Of a stretch of 64,000 bases of DNA, positions 45,338 to 55,300 are shown piece after piece (positions within the stretch are counted from its first letter, which is position 1; every line of letters begins with the position of its first letter). The stretch comes from Tetracladium setigerum (lineage: Eukaryota; Ascomycota; Leotiomycetes; Helotiales). Under the pieces are notes generated by a model that was not told the DNA's origin, did not search any database, and saw nothing but the letters and a program-made list of their open reading frames with translations. The stretch covers positions 4,335,263-4,399,262 of the forward strand of contig PZJY01000002.1 in NCBI GenBank assembly GCA_031472005.1, written 5' to 3'. The translations under genes were made by a program, and so were the position numbers.

Positions 45338-46681
45338 CTAGAAATCTTCTACCTTTCCTTTTCCTAAGCAACTAGCGCGACTGATTATATCTTTCAACGC
45401 ATTATCCTCGGACAGCTCTGAGAGCATGGAGGTGGCTGGCTTTAATATCCTTTTATGGACGTTAAAGGGGCTAACTATTTTATTAATAAACCCAATCAAG
45501 ATACCCTTCGCAATAATGATTTCGTCGTTCGTAATGAACTCTACTTTTGTAAGTATATTAGCGGACACCTTATAGGGATAGCTTTTTGGGTTTATAGGAA
45601 TGTCTCCTTTAATTTGACTTGTTAATTCGGGAAGCCACGAGGGACCAACGCTGTTAGTCGCGGATCGCTTGCTGAGCAGGGATTCCAAATCGCCACTTTG
45701 CACAATCATCAGTTTCAGAAAGTCCTGGAACACTTTCTGTGTGGACTTTGTGTAATCTGGTTTTATAACCCTGTCCTTATCGACAACAAGTTCCAACAAT
45801 GAATATATCTTATCTCGGAGATCTGTTGCTTCGAATTGCTTTGTTGTCTGTAGAAGAGTTTTCATATTGCTCAATCCAACCACATGAGTGTTGAATACTG
45901 TATTGAACATTATCAAACCCATTGGCAGCCCCTTAATAGCCACAAGTCTATTGATGTTGTCCAAATCGTCAGCTTTGGGTCGATTCGGGTTTCCACTCCG
46001 TATCAGGGCTAAGATGGTAGCACATGCAAAATCCCAACAGGATCTATTGATGATGGTATGACCGCAGATAATAATATCTGTGGCATTTGTAAAGATATTT
46101 GGGACAGCAAGTTCTTGGATTATCCAAACTTGGCTCCAATATGGCCGTTCGAGGAAACTCCATAGCGCAGGCCAATTCTGACTTGACATAAGAAGTCCTG
46201 TACTCTCTATATATTCAAATCTTCTTTGGAGATTCGTTTGCATCGTTTCGTGTTCTCGTTGGGTTAATTCATCCTTTGCCCATGACCCGAGATTACTGAG
46301 AAGTTCCAAAACCTCGTCGCTATCATCACTTGATTCTCCAATCCAAGATATCACAGCGTTGGCCAGCCGATAAATCGATGTCATCTGCTGTACCTGGTCG
46401 CACCTCTCGCTCAAATCCGCCTGGTTGATACATAGAGCATCCACCCAAAGGGTTCTGGATTTCTCTCTGCGTCTGATGTGGCGCAATGCCAGTTCTAGAT
46501 TTGCTGTGATCGGGTGATGGAAGCCATCTAGCCAAATGAAACGTTGGTGATTCGCATTTCCCCAGACGTACGACAGTGCTTCGAAGTAAGGCTTGTCATC
46601 TTGGAGAGATGCTTTAGGATATTTGTGGTTTGTATAATTGATGATTACCTCTAACTCGGTGGGCAGCCCGGTGACAAGCAT
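45338..46681 (-). CDS. HET-domain (heterokaryon incompatibility) protein, 447 aa
   Basis: Single exon, ATG 46681. HET-domain landmarks in order: YFEALSYVWGN, ITANLELALRHIRR, RTLWVDALCINQADLSERCD, then QMTSIYRLANAVISWIG, and later RPYWSQVWIIQELAV. A DLRDKIYSLL motif and IKPDYTKSTQKVFQDF, typical of the middle of these proteins, follow. At 447 residues it is shorter than the usual 600-750. It begins just before the HET core and lacks most of the C-terminal region, so it may be truncated at both ends. HET proteins trigger cell death on non-self fusion; the partner is unknown. Confidence 0.85.
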   Translation of the reverse strand: MLVTGLPTELEVIINYTNHKYPKASLQDDKPYFEALSYVWGNANHQRFIWLDGFHHPITANLELALRHIRRREKSRTLWVDALCINQADLSERCDQVQQMTSIYRLANAVISWIGESSDDSDEVLELLSNLGSWAKDELTQREHETMQTNLQRRFEYIESTGLLMSSQNWPALWSFLERPYWSQVWIIQELAVPNIFTNATDIIICGHTIINRSCWDFACATILALIRSGNPNRPKADDLDNINRLVAIKGLPMGLIMFNTVFNTHVVGLSNMKTLLQTTKQFEATDLRDKIYSLLELVVDKDRVIKPDYTKSTQKVFQDFLKLMIVQSGDLESLLSKRSATNSVGPSWLPELTSQIKGDIPINPKSYPYKVSANILTKVEFITNDEIIIAKGILIGFINKIVSPFNVHKRILKPATSMLSELSEDNALKDIISRASCLGKGKVEDF

Positions 46682-46775
46682 TATTCACAGTTGATTGATC
46701 GCAAATCGCAAGATTCTAATCATTCTATTCAACTTTTTGCTCATACGCATTCCAGACCTCCAGTCCCTACACTTT

Positions 46776-48299
46776 CTAGGCACAGGTGAACATGTCCACC
46801 GAAGTGGCGCCACCACACCCGTTAAACGTTGCAGTCAGTGGATATGCACATATCGGCTGATGAAGACCAGTAACCTTATCAGTTGCGGCGAGCTGGGTTG
46901 GTGCTGCACCTTTCTCCACCCAGTCCATAAGGGCACCAAGGGCATCATCCGGGTAGTATCCTGTCCCATCAACATTTCTCTGACAATGGGAAAGACCAGG
47001 GGCTAAGAAGACTCTGTAGACGTCAGAGATGGATGGCGAGATTGCCTGAGCTTTTTTATAGTAGTCGACCGTACCATCCACTGAAATATATTGGTCGAGA
47101 GTACCGTGCCACGTTAGCACTTTGTGGCCAGTAGCCAGGAGTGGGCGGAGATCAGGATCATTTGTGTCAATGACGGACGAGAACTCCTGAATAGATTTGC
47201 GTACGTCTTCCGAGAATGACGTATATTTCAATGTCCCCCAGTCCCAATCTAGATTCTTCTCAACAAAGTACCGGAACCAGTAAATGGCAAAGTTGGGACG
47301 ACCTTCTCTGGTCCCGTTGGCCAGAACGGTGGTGTTGGCTGTTTGCGTCATATCTGAACCGGCGGCAAAACCATACCTGTGATCAATTTCAGCTCAGAAT
47401 CACAAGACAAGATCTCTTCAACGTATCATTCGAACGACCCATCTGCATATTTCGGACCATCCCAAATTTTCATGATGATATCTGCAGCTTTTCTCGTGAT
47501 GTTGGCAGCACCCGCACTGCAGTTGGTTGCTTGTCCCACCAGAGTGCGCGCGTCAAACTTGCACTTGGTATAATCTGTTATGATGTTGTCGGCCACGCCA
47601 TCTAGCAGATCACAGGCCTTCTTCGCAGCTGCGGTTATCACCTCAAACTCGCAATTCGATGAACAATACTGCTCCTCGATCATCACGACCTGCGGCCAGA
47701 TCATGGACGGGAAGAACTCGCCCCAATTTATAGCTGGTGCCATGGATAGAATGCCAGCGTAGTTGCCCGGGTAGCGTTGCGCAGACATCATGTCTCGTCT
47801 GCCACCACCAGAGCAGCCTGAGAAATAAGAGTACGATGGCGCCTGGCTGTAGAACTACTAAATGATCTGCTTTGCGATCTTGGGAAAATCATCCAAGGAC
47901 TTCGATCCAAAGTCAACAAACAAGTTGTAATTGACGTTGCCGAGGCTTTGAAGTGCCCAAGGTTCCCGGATGCGTGTATGTTACATTGACAGAGCAGAAA
48001 GTAGGCAGCGTGTATACGGTAGAATCCATGTAGTCAGTGATGGTATAATTTCTCTCGAGCCCAGCTGTGATTGAGATGATTTCTGCACCTGCTAGTGTCG
48101 GGTTTTGCAAGCTGGAGGCACTGCAGCGTGCGGTGAGGTTTGTCTGACTGTCCATTGCCATCGCCGTGGATGCCCACAGAGAGAATCGGGCAGCATACGC
48201 TACTTTCTGACTGAGAAATCGCATAGTGTCTTGAGCTTCGGGGAGAAGAAGACCTGTCGACAGGAGGAGTTGAGTACTGTTGATGCAGGGGAGCTGCAT
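46776..48299 (-). pseudogene. Tannase/feruloyl esterase, with internal deletion and stops
   Basis: N-terminal segment from ATG 48299 (MRFLSQKVAYAARFSLWAST begins the likely signal region) to FCSVNVTYTHPG. The normal ~60-residue block containing the oxyanion and Gly-rich region is missing. The frame changes to EPWALQSLGNVNYNLFVDFG and meets two consecutive TAG codons near 47857, before FYSQAPSYSYFSGCSGGGRR (nucleophile motif C-S-x-G-G). It continues through QRYPGNYAGILSMAPAINWG and an intron near 47370-47440. The end has HKVLTWHGTLDQYI (catalytic Asp) and APGLSHCQRN (catalytic His), stop 46776. Members hydrolyse ester bonds in tannins or feruloylated plant walls and are secreted. This copy cannot be functional as read. 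Confidence 0.7.
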
Positions 48300-49190
48300 T
48301 GTAAAGCGCTTGCTAATGTATATTTATATATTTCTACTCGTGGCTCATGTCAAGGCGCGCGAGGTAACTGGAATCTGGAGAAATTTGTAAGCCACAATTT
48401 GAAAAGATGGAGTTGGGTAAGTTTGTCACCAGACATTTGTTTGTCACCTCAGAGACCGGACAGGACGTTCAGGGCCTGGCACTAATCTCATGCCTAAGTC
48501 TGTGACTATTACCCCGCTAGCTGAACTTCCTAACCGTTATGACCCCGCAATACAAAAGCTAAGCATGGGGTACCAAGTTCGGGGACCTGAATTTCAGGAA
48601 CATGGAATCGACGAGGCTGAAAATGTATCCGCTTTCGCTTGGGAAGTGGTACGCCAATTCGTACTCATTTAAGTGGAGCCGGTATCGCACGGCCGTGTTC
48701 GGGCCGGGTTGAAGAAATATACTTTTCAGGTGCAGCCAAGTGACGTAAGCGTGAGAAGAGCACTGAAGAGGAAGTGCCAAAAATCGTTGACAAATCGGCC
48801 GCATGCCGCCCGCGCGGCCGCCCGCCCGCCCGCTAGTTTTGCCCGAACCGATATTCCCGCCAAACTCCATACACTATTGAAGCTCTGTATCCAATAACAA
48901 GCAAGTCTGAGGTGCATACAGTTTCCATTTCAGCTCCGGAAAGGTTACTGCACGGCCTATAATCTCATCATAGCCTTGAGGCGGTCTGGTGAAGGGTGAG
49001 TAGTACCTGTGAAATAAGTCTATTATATATATGTCAATGCTAAACCCATCCTACTTGATAACTTTCAATCTTACCCAGAATAATCTCGTGCATCTTCCTT
49101 TATCTCAAAATTCAACTCCACTTCGTACCCTCACTTTTCCCCTTTCACGCCTCTACACAAAACAAGGATCTTCACAACTATCAAATCAAG
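48300..49190. other. Intergenic, with GC-rich run
   Basis: Contains an unusually G+C-rich stretch at about 48803-48836 (CCGCCCGCGCGGCCGCCCGC and following) in otherwise AT-rich spacer. The right part is the SDR gene promoter. Confidence 0.45.
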
Positions 49191-50012
49191 ATGACAGGAG
49201 TCTGGTTCGTCACAGGTTCATCTCGCGGTCTCGGTCTCGCTATCACAACCAACGTCCTCGAAGCTGGTGGTACCGTAATAGCTACTTGTCGTAACCCCTC
49301 TCAACTTGACACTCTCGTCTCCAAATACGGTTCTAAAATCTTCCCCGTCGCTCTCGACGTCACCAAGAACAACGATGTCGTCCAAGCCGTCCAATCCGGT
49401 CACGAAAAGTTCGGTCGAATCGACTTCGTCGTGAATAACGCTGGCTACGCCAATATCGCCAGTATAGAAGACATCACAATCCAAGATTTTGAGGCCCAAA
49501 TGGCCACAAACTTCTACGGCGTCGTCTATGTCACTAAAGCCGTCTTACCGATTCTCCGAAAGCAGGGTTCCGGCCACATCTTCCAAATCTCATCGGTAGG
49601 CGGCCGAGTAGGTTCGCCCGGGCTAGCTCCTTACCAAGCTGCCAAAGCGGCTGTAAACCACTTCTCAGCCATTCTCAATAAAGAGGTCGCTCCTCTGGGG
49701 ATCAAAGTCACGGTTATAGAGCCTGGAGGAATTAGAACTGATTGGGCAGGCTCGTCTATGGATGTCCCGCCTGTGAGTGAGCCGTACCAGGTGACGGTGG
49801 GAGCATTCGCTGGATTCTTGAGATCGTTTTCGGGAACTGAACCCTCGACGCCGGAGAAGCTGGCTCAGATCTGCTTGAAGCTTGCGAAGGAGAAGGATAT
49901 CCCGTTCAGATTACTGTGTGGACCTGATGCGGTTAAGTATGGGCCGCTGGCGGGAGAGGAGTTGGCTGCCGAGGATAAGAAGTGGAAGGAATTAGGAATG
50001 ACATCTGCTTGA
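49191..50012 (+). CDS. Short-chain dehydrogenase/reductase, 273 aa
   Basis: Intact single exon. The Rossmann cofactor motif TGSSRGLG spans residues 8-15, NNAG 82-85, catalytic Ser about 134, and YxxxK (Y148, K152) in PYQAAKAAV. Arg12 in the Gly-motif suggests NADP(H) preference (inference). The length is typical for classical SDRs. Likely cytosolic oxidoreduction of an alcohol or ketone; substrate not inferable. It is the last intact host gene before the transposon block. Codon use (strong C/G third bases in the first half) differs visibly from the AT-rich flank. Confidence 0.9.
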   Translation: MTGVWFVTGSSRGLGLAITTNVLEAGGTVIATCRNPSQLDTLVSKYGSKIFPVALDVTKNNDVVQAVQSGHEKFGRIDFVVNNAGYANIASIEDITIQDFEAQMATNFYGVVYVTKAVLPILRKQGSGHIFQISSVGGRVGSPGLAPYQAAKAAVNHFSAILNKEVAPLGIKVTVIEPGGIRTDWAGSSMDVPPVSEPYQVTVGAFAGFLRSFSGTEPSTPEKLAQICLKLAKEKDIPFRLLCGPDAVKYGPLAGEELAAEDKKWKELGMTSA

Positions 50013-50098
50013 AGAGTATAAGTGTATAGGGTTAAGCTGAAGGGGATAAATACACGAAGAGTATTATGAAAAATATAAAAACTAATAAGAGTAAGAAT
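50013..50098. other. Junction of host DNA and subtelomeric repeats
   Basis: Short AT-rich 3' flank of the SDR gene. Confidence 0.4.
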
Positions 50099-50167
50099 CC
50101 TGCCACTATATCACCTCGAATCCCCTTGTTATTATATTAAAATAAATACTAAGAATTATCTAATAAC
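50099..50167 (+). repeat. Dispersed ~70-bp AT-rich repeat, copy 3
   Basis: CCTGCCACTATATCACCTCG...ATTAAAATAAATACTAAGAATTAT parallels the copy at 10296-10365. Confidence 0.6.
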
Positions 50168-50171
50168 TTGT

Positions 50172-50227
50172 CTAATAAGCAAATGCCATGTTCCTAAGCG
50201 AGCTATGTGTTACGAACGTAACTTATG
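50172..50227 (+). repeat. Subtelomeric repeat segment also at ~59450
   Basis: GTCTAATAAGCAAATGCCAT...TTCCTAAGCGAG matches about 59450-59490 with a few C/T differences. Confidence 0.55.
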
Positions 50228-50374
50228 CTCAAGGTTTAAGGGTGGGTTCATTCTGACTAACTAAGCTATCCTGCTCACGTGCTCTATATAAGGGAAGGAG
50301 AGGTACTAATATATAAAGAGTGGAGTATTTATAAGGTAAAAGAGAGGGTAAGAGAGAGTGGCTAAGGCTTATAA
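50228..50374 (-). mobile_element. Non-LTR retrotransposon copy A, 3' end
   Basis: GGTGGGTTCATTCTGACTAA ... CACGTGCTCTATATAAGG ... GAGTGGCTAAGGCTTATAA repeats at 59920-60080 in copy B. It is cut at TATAA by the Ty3/Gypsy insertion. On the minus strand it terminates in telomere-like ACCCACCCTTAAACC. Confidence 0.65.
50370..50374. other. Target-site duplication TATAA (left)
   Basis: TATAA before the left LTR matches TATAA at 58536-58540 after the right LTR. Confidence 0.9.
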
Positions 50375-50673
50375 TGTAACGGCACTGTTCACCGGTACGA
50401 TCACGTAATCAAAGCAGGGATGTATGGTGATATATGCTAGTGAATGATGATCGGTCGTAACAATAGGCTCTAATACTAAGAAAAGAAGAAAACTACCGAT
50501 CAATAAGTGGCTAGAGGCCGGGCTATATACATGTCCGTAACAAGGCCGTAAGGCATCCGTAACTTCCAGGCCATCAAGTGCTCCTGCTTGTGCATCGGGA
50601 CTAGTCCGCAACTGGCCCGGTACTGGTGCGATCCTGGTGGTCACGTGTGGGTCATGTGTTGATGGTCATCACA
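50375..50673 (-). repeat. 3' LTR (left), 299 bp
   Basis: Begins TGTAACGGCACTG and ends GATGGTCATCACA. It is the same as the right LTR as far as I can read. Confidence 0.95.
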
Positions 50674-50684
50674 TCCCCCTCCTG
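50674..50684 (-). promoter_or_regulatory. Polypurine tract
   Basis: On the minus strand AGGAGGGGGA sits directly before the 3' LTR (plus strand TCCCCCTCCT). This is the expected plus-strand primer for reverse transcription. Confidence 0.85.
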
Positions 50685-51012
50685 GAAGTGGAACTCGTCC
50701 TCGAGTTCCTGGTATCTGCCAATTGCGAGTAGCCAATCGCATCGTACAACGCTCGAAGCGCTGGTGAGATACGGCTTGGTTTCGATGATATTGTTGGTCC
50801 AATTGATGAAGTGACACAATAGTAGCAAACAATTTTCTCGCTTAGCTACAATAGTAACAAACGACGATGTTGATAACGGGCGTGTAACTGGCCTGTATCG
50901 CCATACTTGAACAGTTGTTGCTGTACTATTGTTAATGAGTGACAATTGAATGCGAACAAGTTTGCAATTCGCTTGCGCACAATACCAGGAACTGGCTATT
51001 GTCGGATAGTGC

Positions 51013-51019
51013 ATATATA
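51013..51019 (+). promoter_or_regulatory. TATA box for antisense gene (predicted)
   Basis: ATATATA followed by a C/T-rich tract about 30-45 nt downstream (TTCCTTTCCTTTCCCTCTTA), a layout common at fungal core promoters. It precedes the first GTAAGT donor at 51083. Confidence 0.5.
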
Positions 51020-51044
51020 GCTCTCGCAGCTCTCTTCGTTCATG

Positions 51045-52353
51045 ATTCCTTTCCTTTCCCTCTTAGCATCAACAACAAGTCCGTAAGTGGCTCTTTGGTC
51101 GACTTATGTACAGTACAACTGCTAACATGATGGGTGCAGAGCAGCAACAGCAGCATCAGCAACAACAACAAGATTGTAAGTGGCCCCGGAAGTGTACCGT
51201 TTGCAGGCAGTGTTGACTGACTTCTTGGTGATAGTCGCCCGTTCCAGCAATCTCTCTCTCTCTCTCAAGTCGTAAGTGATCCCTGGAAGCTCTTGTTTTG
51301 GTACATCATCGCTAACGTTTGGTATAGTCTGCTCTGTTCCAGCACCATCACCACCAACAACAAGTCTCCTTCGTCGTAAGTCAATCACTCTTTGGACGGC
51401 GTCGTAACGGTCTGCTAACGGTTGTAGAAGTCACCACCACCACCACCACAATGCCTCTCGCCGCCCCCGCCGGTTGCCTCCCAGAGGCGTACCGCGTCTG
51501 GTGCGTCTGCTGCGTTCGCCGCACCATGAAGAAGCCCAAGCACCGATGCTCCTTCCCAAAGGTCTCCTCCAAGCTCTGCTCCCACTGCGCCGCCTCCAAG
51601 GGCAATTGTGTTCGCGTAAGTGGTCCGTAACGGGTCCGTTTGTGGGCCGTATTAACTGTGGCCGCAGCTTCCCTGGAATGTTGGCCCGGAGTATACTGTT
51701 TTCCTCGCTGCAATTGCAGCAATGGACGCTCCTGTTCCGGCCCTGGTCCTGCCCTCCCACGACCCCGCCGACGCCGCCGCCGCAGCAGCAGCAACAGCAA
51801 CAGCAGAAGCAGCAGCAGATGCTGCAGCTGAAGCAAAGGAAGCCGCCGTCGTCGCCGCCGCCACCACCATCCACGAGATCTGCTTGGTCGGTGCCGCCGA
51901 GGCACCAAAGTCTGCCGCCGCCGCTGCTTTCATGCAGCTTGAAGCAACTCGCGCTCTCCAGCGCTCAATGGAGGTAAGTCTATCCTTCCTGGAACTGGCT
52001 GGTAACTGCTCTGTTCCGGTATTGACTTTTGATAGGACTTGACCGATGAGGTCTTTGAGCTTCGGGCTCAAAGCAAGAAGAATTCTGTTGGGGTTTTGGC
52101 TGCCCTGGGCAAGCTGGAAGCCCAGCTGAAGAGCTCTGGTGGTGGCAAACGCCGCCGCCAGGGCTCCGATGCTGGTGCGGATGGCGCCCGGGGTAGGAAG
52201 AAGAGTCGTCGGGAGGAGGAGGAGGAGGGGGAGGATGAGATCGCCCGCCTGACCGGGGGTACCGGGGGTGGTTCCGGGGGGAGGAGGAGGAGGAGTAGGA
52301 GGTTGTTTTGCCTGTGTTTAGTTGTTTTTGGAGGGACCTGGCTGGCTACTTGA
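51045..52353 (+). CDS. Antisense spliced accessory gene within the retrotransposon, 262 aa
   Basis: Plus-strand gene opposite to gag-pol. Predicted exons: to 51082; 51140-51175; 51235-51271; 51328-51375; 51428-51615 (ATG 51451); 51668-51973; 52036-52353. Every donor is GTAAGT and the introns are 51-63 nt. Most contain a GCTAAC or CTGAC branch site. The coding part (51451-51615, 51668-51973, 52036-52353) is in frame throughout. The protein has a Cys-rich N-terminus (GCLPEAYRVWCVCCVRRTMK, then CSFPKVSSKLCSHCAASKGNC), an Ala-rich middle, a helical segment (MEDLTDEVFELRAQSKKNS) and basic, NLS-like clusters (GKRRRQ, GRKKSRRE, GGRRRRSRR). Its stop overlaps the 3' end of pol by 8 bp. Nuclear nucleic-acid-binding role is inference. 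The splicing argues for a Pol II gene with its own promoter. Confidence 0.7.
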
Positions 52354-55300
52354 TAGCCAGAAAGCCGGCCGGGTCCCTGAATCCGTCGAAATGAGCGTTT
52401 TTACAGTGATCTTCATTCTTCTTGCAGTGACTACTGCTTGTTGAGTTCCCAGTTCCGTAACCATTCGGGCAACAAACGGGGAGGTCCCGGTTTACGGGAT
52501 AAGCGAGGTGAAAACTCCGGATGTGATGAGGTGAGTGCTCGAAGTTCTCTTCCGGATACCAAGTTGGATCAGCATCATAACCTACCCATTTGACTTGGTA
52601 GTGCAGCTTGCGACGTATCAGCTTGCTGGCCAACACTTCTTGTACTTCCCATTCTTGCTCTCCTTGGACGATGTCTGGAGGTGGCCGGGCCGGTTCCTGG
52701 CCAGGCAGGGGGTTATTCGGATGCTTCGCTAAGACGTCTGGTGCAAATACATCATGGATCGTTGAGTTGGCTGGCAATTCTAAGCGGTAGGAGTGGCCAA
52801 CTTTCTCTAGTATCTTATACGGTCCGGTCCATAATGCGGCCAGCTTCCGACTCGGTCTATCTGTCTTCAGGTTCTTGGTAGAGAGATAGACTTGATCACC
52901 GACTTCCCAGTCAACTGGCCTACGGTGTTGGTCCGTACTACGTTGCATTCTCTCTTGAGCTCTCTTCATATTGGCTTTGGCGAGGTCCCAAGCATTATGC
53001 ATGCGCGTAGCAAGTTGTACAGCATCATCGTAGTTGAGCTTTTCTTTTGGATCAGACGGCTCTGGCGTGTTCCAATCCCAAGAGGTTCTCGGATCCAGGC
53101 CGTATTTGAGGCGGTAAGGAGTCATTCCAATCGAAGAATGAGGTAGAGTCATCTGTACTCGGTCCATAAGTGGAAGCAACTCGCTCCAGTTGTCCTGGTA
53201 GTGGTTGATGAAAGGTCTCATTCGCTGGTCGATGTACTTGTTCATGATTTCGGTCTGACCATCTGTCTGCTTGTGATAAGCCGTAGATAGTTTGAGTTGA
53301 ACCCCAATGATCCTACAGAGTTCGGTCCAGAAACGGGAGACAAACTGGGGTCCTCTGTCAGAGATGATGGAGATGGGGGTATGACCAAAACGGTAAATCC
53401 ATTGAATGAACAGCTGAGCCATCGCTCTGGCATCCGTCGTCTGATGACACGGGATGGATACGCACTCCTTACTGAGTCTATCCATGAACACTAGGATTGC
53501 ATCGAAGCCATGCTTATCCTTGGGGAATGATTTGAAGTCCATGGTTAAGTGTTGCATCGGATGATCAGGTATGGGCAAGGGATGTAAGAAGCCTTGTTGT
53601 TTGGTTTGTCTGGGATGAGCGAACCTACATTCCTGACAGTTGGCAACGTAGGTCTTGCAGTCCTGGTTCATGTCGGGCCAGTAGTACTTTGCTAGCAATA
53701 ACGAATACGTCTTGCGCGCACTGGGGTGAGCACTAGAGACTTGGGCATGAACCTCACGGATGAGTTTCGTGCACAGTTCGGTACTCTTGCGGACCACTAA
53801 TCGTCCATGGTACAGCAATAAGTTGTCTTCCACAGTATACCCTTTACGCATGGTGGCTCTTTCTTCAGTGAAGGAGATCCTGTTGTCATCGCGAAGTGCT
53901 TGTAACAGGGCCGATTCGGAGTCTGGAAGGATTGACAATTCCATCGAATTGATCCGGAGTTCTTGTTGACGTTCCACGAATAACTGGCCTAGTTCGGTGT
54001 TGATACGGGGGTCTAATCTGTCGGGTCCTAGGAACACTCTGGAGCGGCTGTCGATTTTGACTTGTTCATGGATCAAAAGATCCTGTTCGCGACGGCTCAG
54101 TATGTCTGCTTTAGCGTTTGATTTACCAGTAGTGTACATGATCTGGAAGTTGAAGTCAGATAAGAACTCCATCCATCTGACCTGCTTAGCTGTCAGGATC
54201 TTGGTTGTCATGAAATACTGGAGGGCTTGGTGGTCGGTGTACACCTGGATACGGTCTTGTACCGACATGAATTCGGGCCGGTATTTCTTGAAACCATACA
54301 CGATGGCATACATCTCCTTGTCATGAATCTCCCAATTGGCTTCGTTGTTCACTAGCACGTGAGAGAAGAAGGCTATTGGGTACCAGTTACCGTCCCGATG
54401 TTGCTGGGAGAATACTCCGGCAATCACTCCATCAGATGAATCTGTTTCCAGCTTGGTAGGGTGTTCTGGCTGGAAGTGATGGAGAGTTTGTACAAGTAGT
54501 AGCTGTTGCCGAAGAGCTTCGAAAGCCGTAGCGCAGTGGTCGTCCCAAACGAACGGTACAGTTGGTCGAGTGAGCTTGGTCAAAGGCAGTGAGATCCTAC
54601 TGAAATCTTTGATGAATTGCCGGTAGAATCCGCAGAAGCCTAAGTAGGACTTGACTCCGGTCACGGTAGTGGGCCGTTTCCAGTTCCTAAGAGCTTCTGT
54701 ATGATCTGGATCAGTCTCCAACCCTTCAGTTGTGAGTATGAATCCAAGGTATTTAATCTTTGTAACACTGAACTCGCTTTTAGCTATGTCCGCCTGAAGG
54801 TTGGCGTTTCGTAACCGTATCAGGACCTTCTTGACGTGCTCTTCATGGTCTTCGACGTTCTCAGAGTAGATAATAATGTCATCTAGATACGCTGAGCAGA
54901 AGTCATCCAAGTAGTCGATGAGGACATCATTCATGTAGCGCTGATAAGTGGCAGGGCCGTTGGTCAAGCCAAATGGTAGAACTTTACATTTATAGGTACC
55001 GTACCTGGTCCGGAAGGTGGTCATCTCTTCTGACTCTGGATCCATTCGGATTCGATGAAAGGCTTGTCTAATATCTAGCTTGGTGAATATCCTGGCTTTA
55101 CCCATTCTGGAGAGTAATTCATCGATCCTTGGTATCGGGTAGGGATCGGACTGAGTTAGAGCATTGAGCTTTCGGAAATCAATACAGAAGCGGAGTTTAT
55201 CACTATGAGGCTTCTTGACGAATAGCACTGGTGAGGCAAAGGGGCTATTCGAGTCCGTTATGAACCCTTTCGCTAGATTCTCTAAGAGGTAATCCTTGGT

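Noticed and set aside
50375..50673. 90-residue open frame present in both LTRs
   Set aside because: It is identical in both copies only because the LTRs are identical. No coding features, and it overlaps promoter and R sequences.
51431..51908. Minus-strand Arg/Leu-rich frames opposite the antisense gene
   Set aside because: Shadows of GC-rich repeats, with no domains. The polypurine tract and LTR positions show pol ends at 52346.
51474..51977. Long poly-Gln/Pro frame overlapping the antisense gene
   Set aside because: It reads through a canonical GTAAGT donor, and its sequence is the shifted frame of the Ala-rich exon. The spliced frame keeps the ~52-nt intron size and joins in frame.
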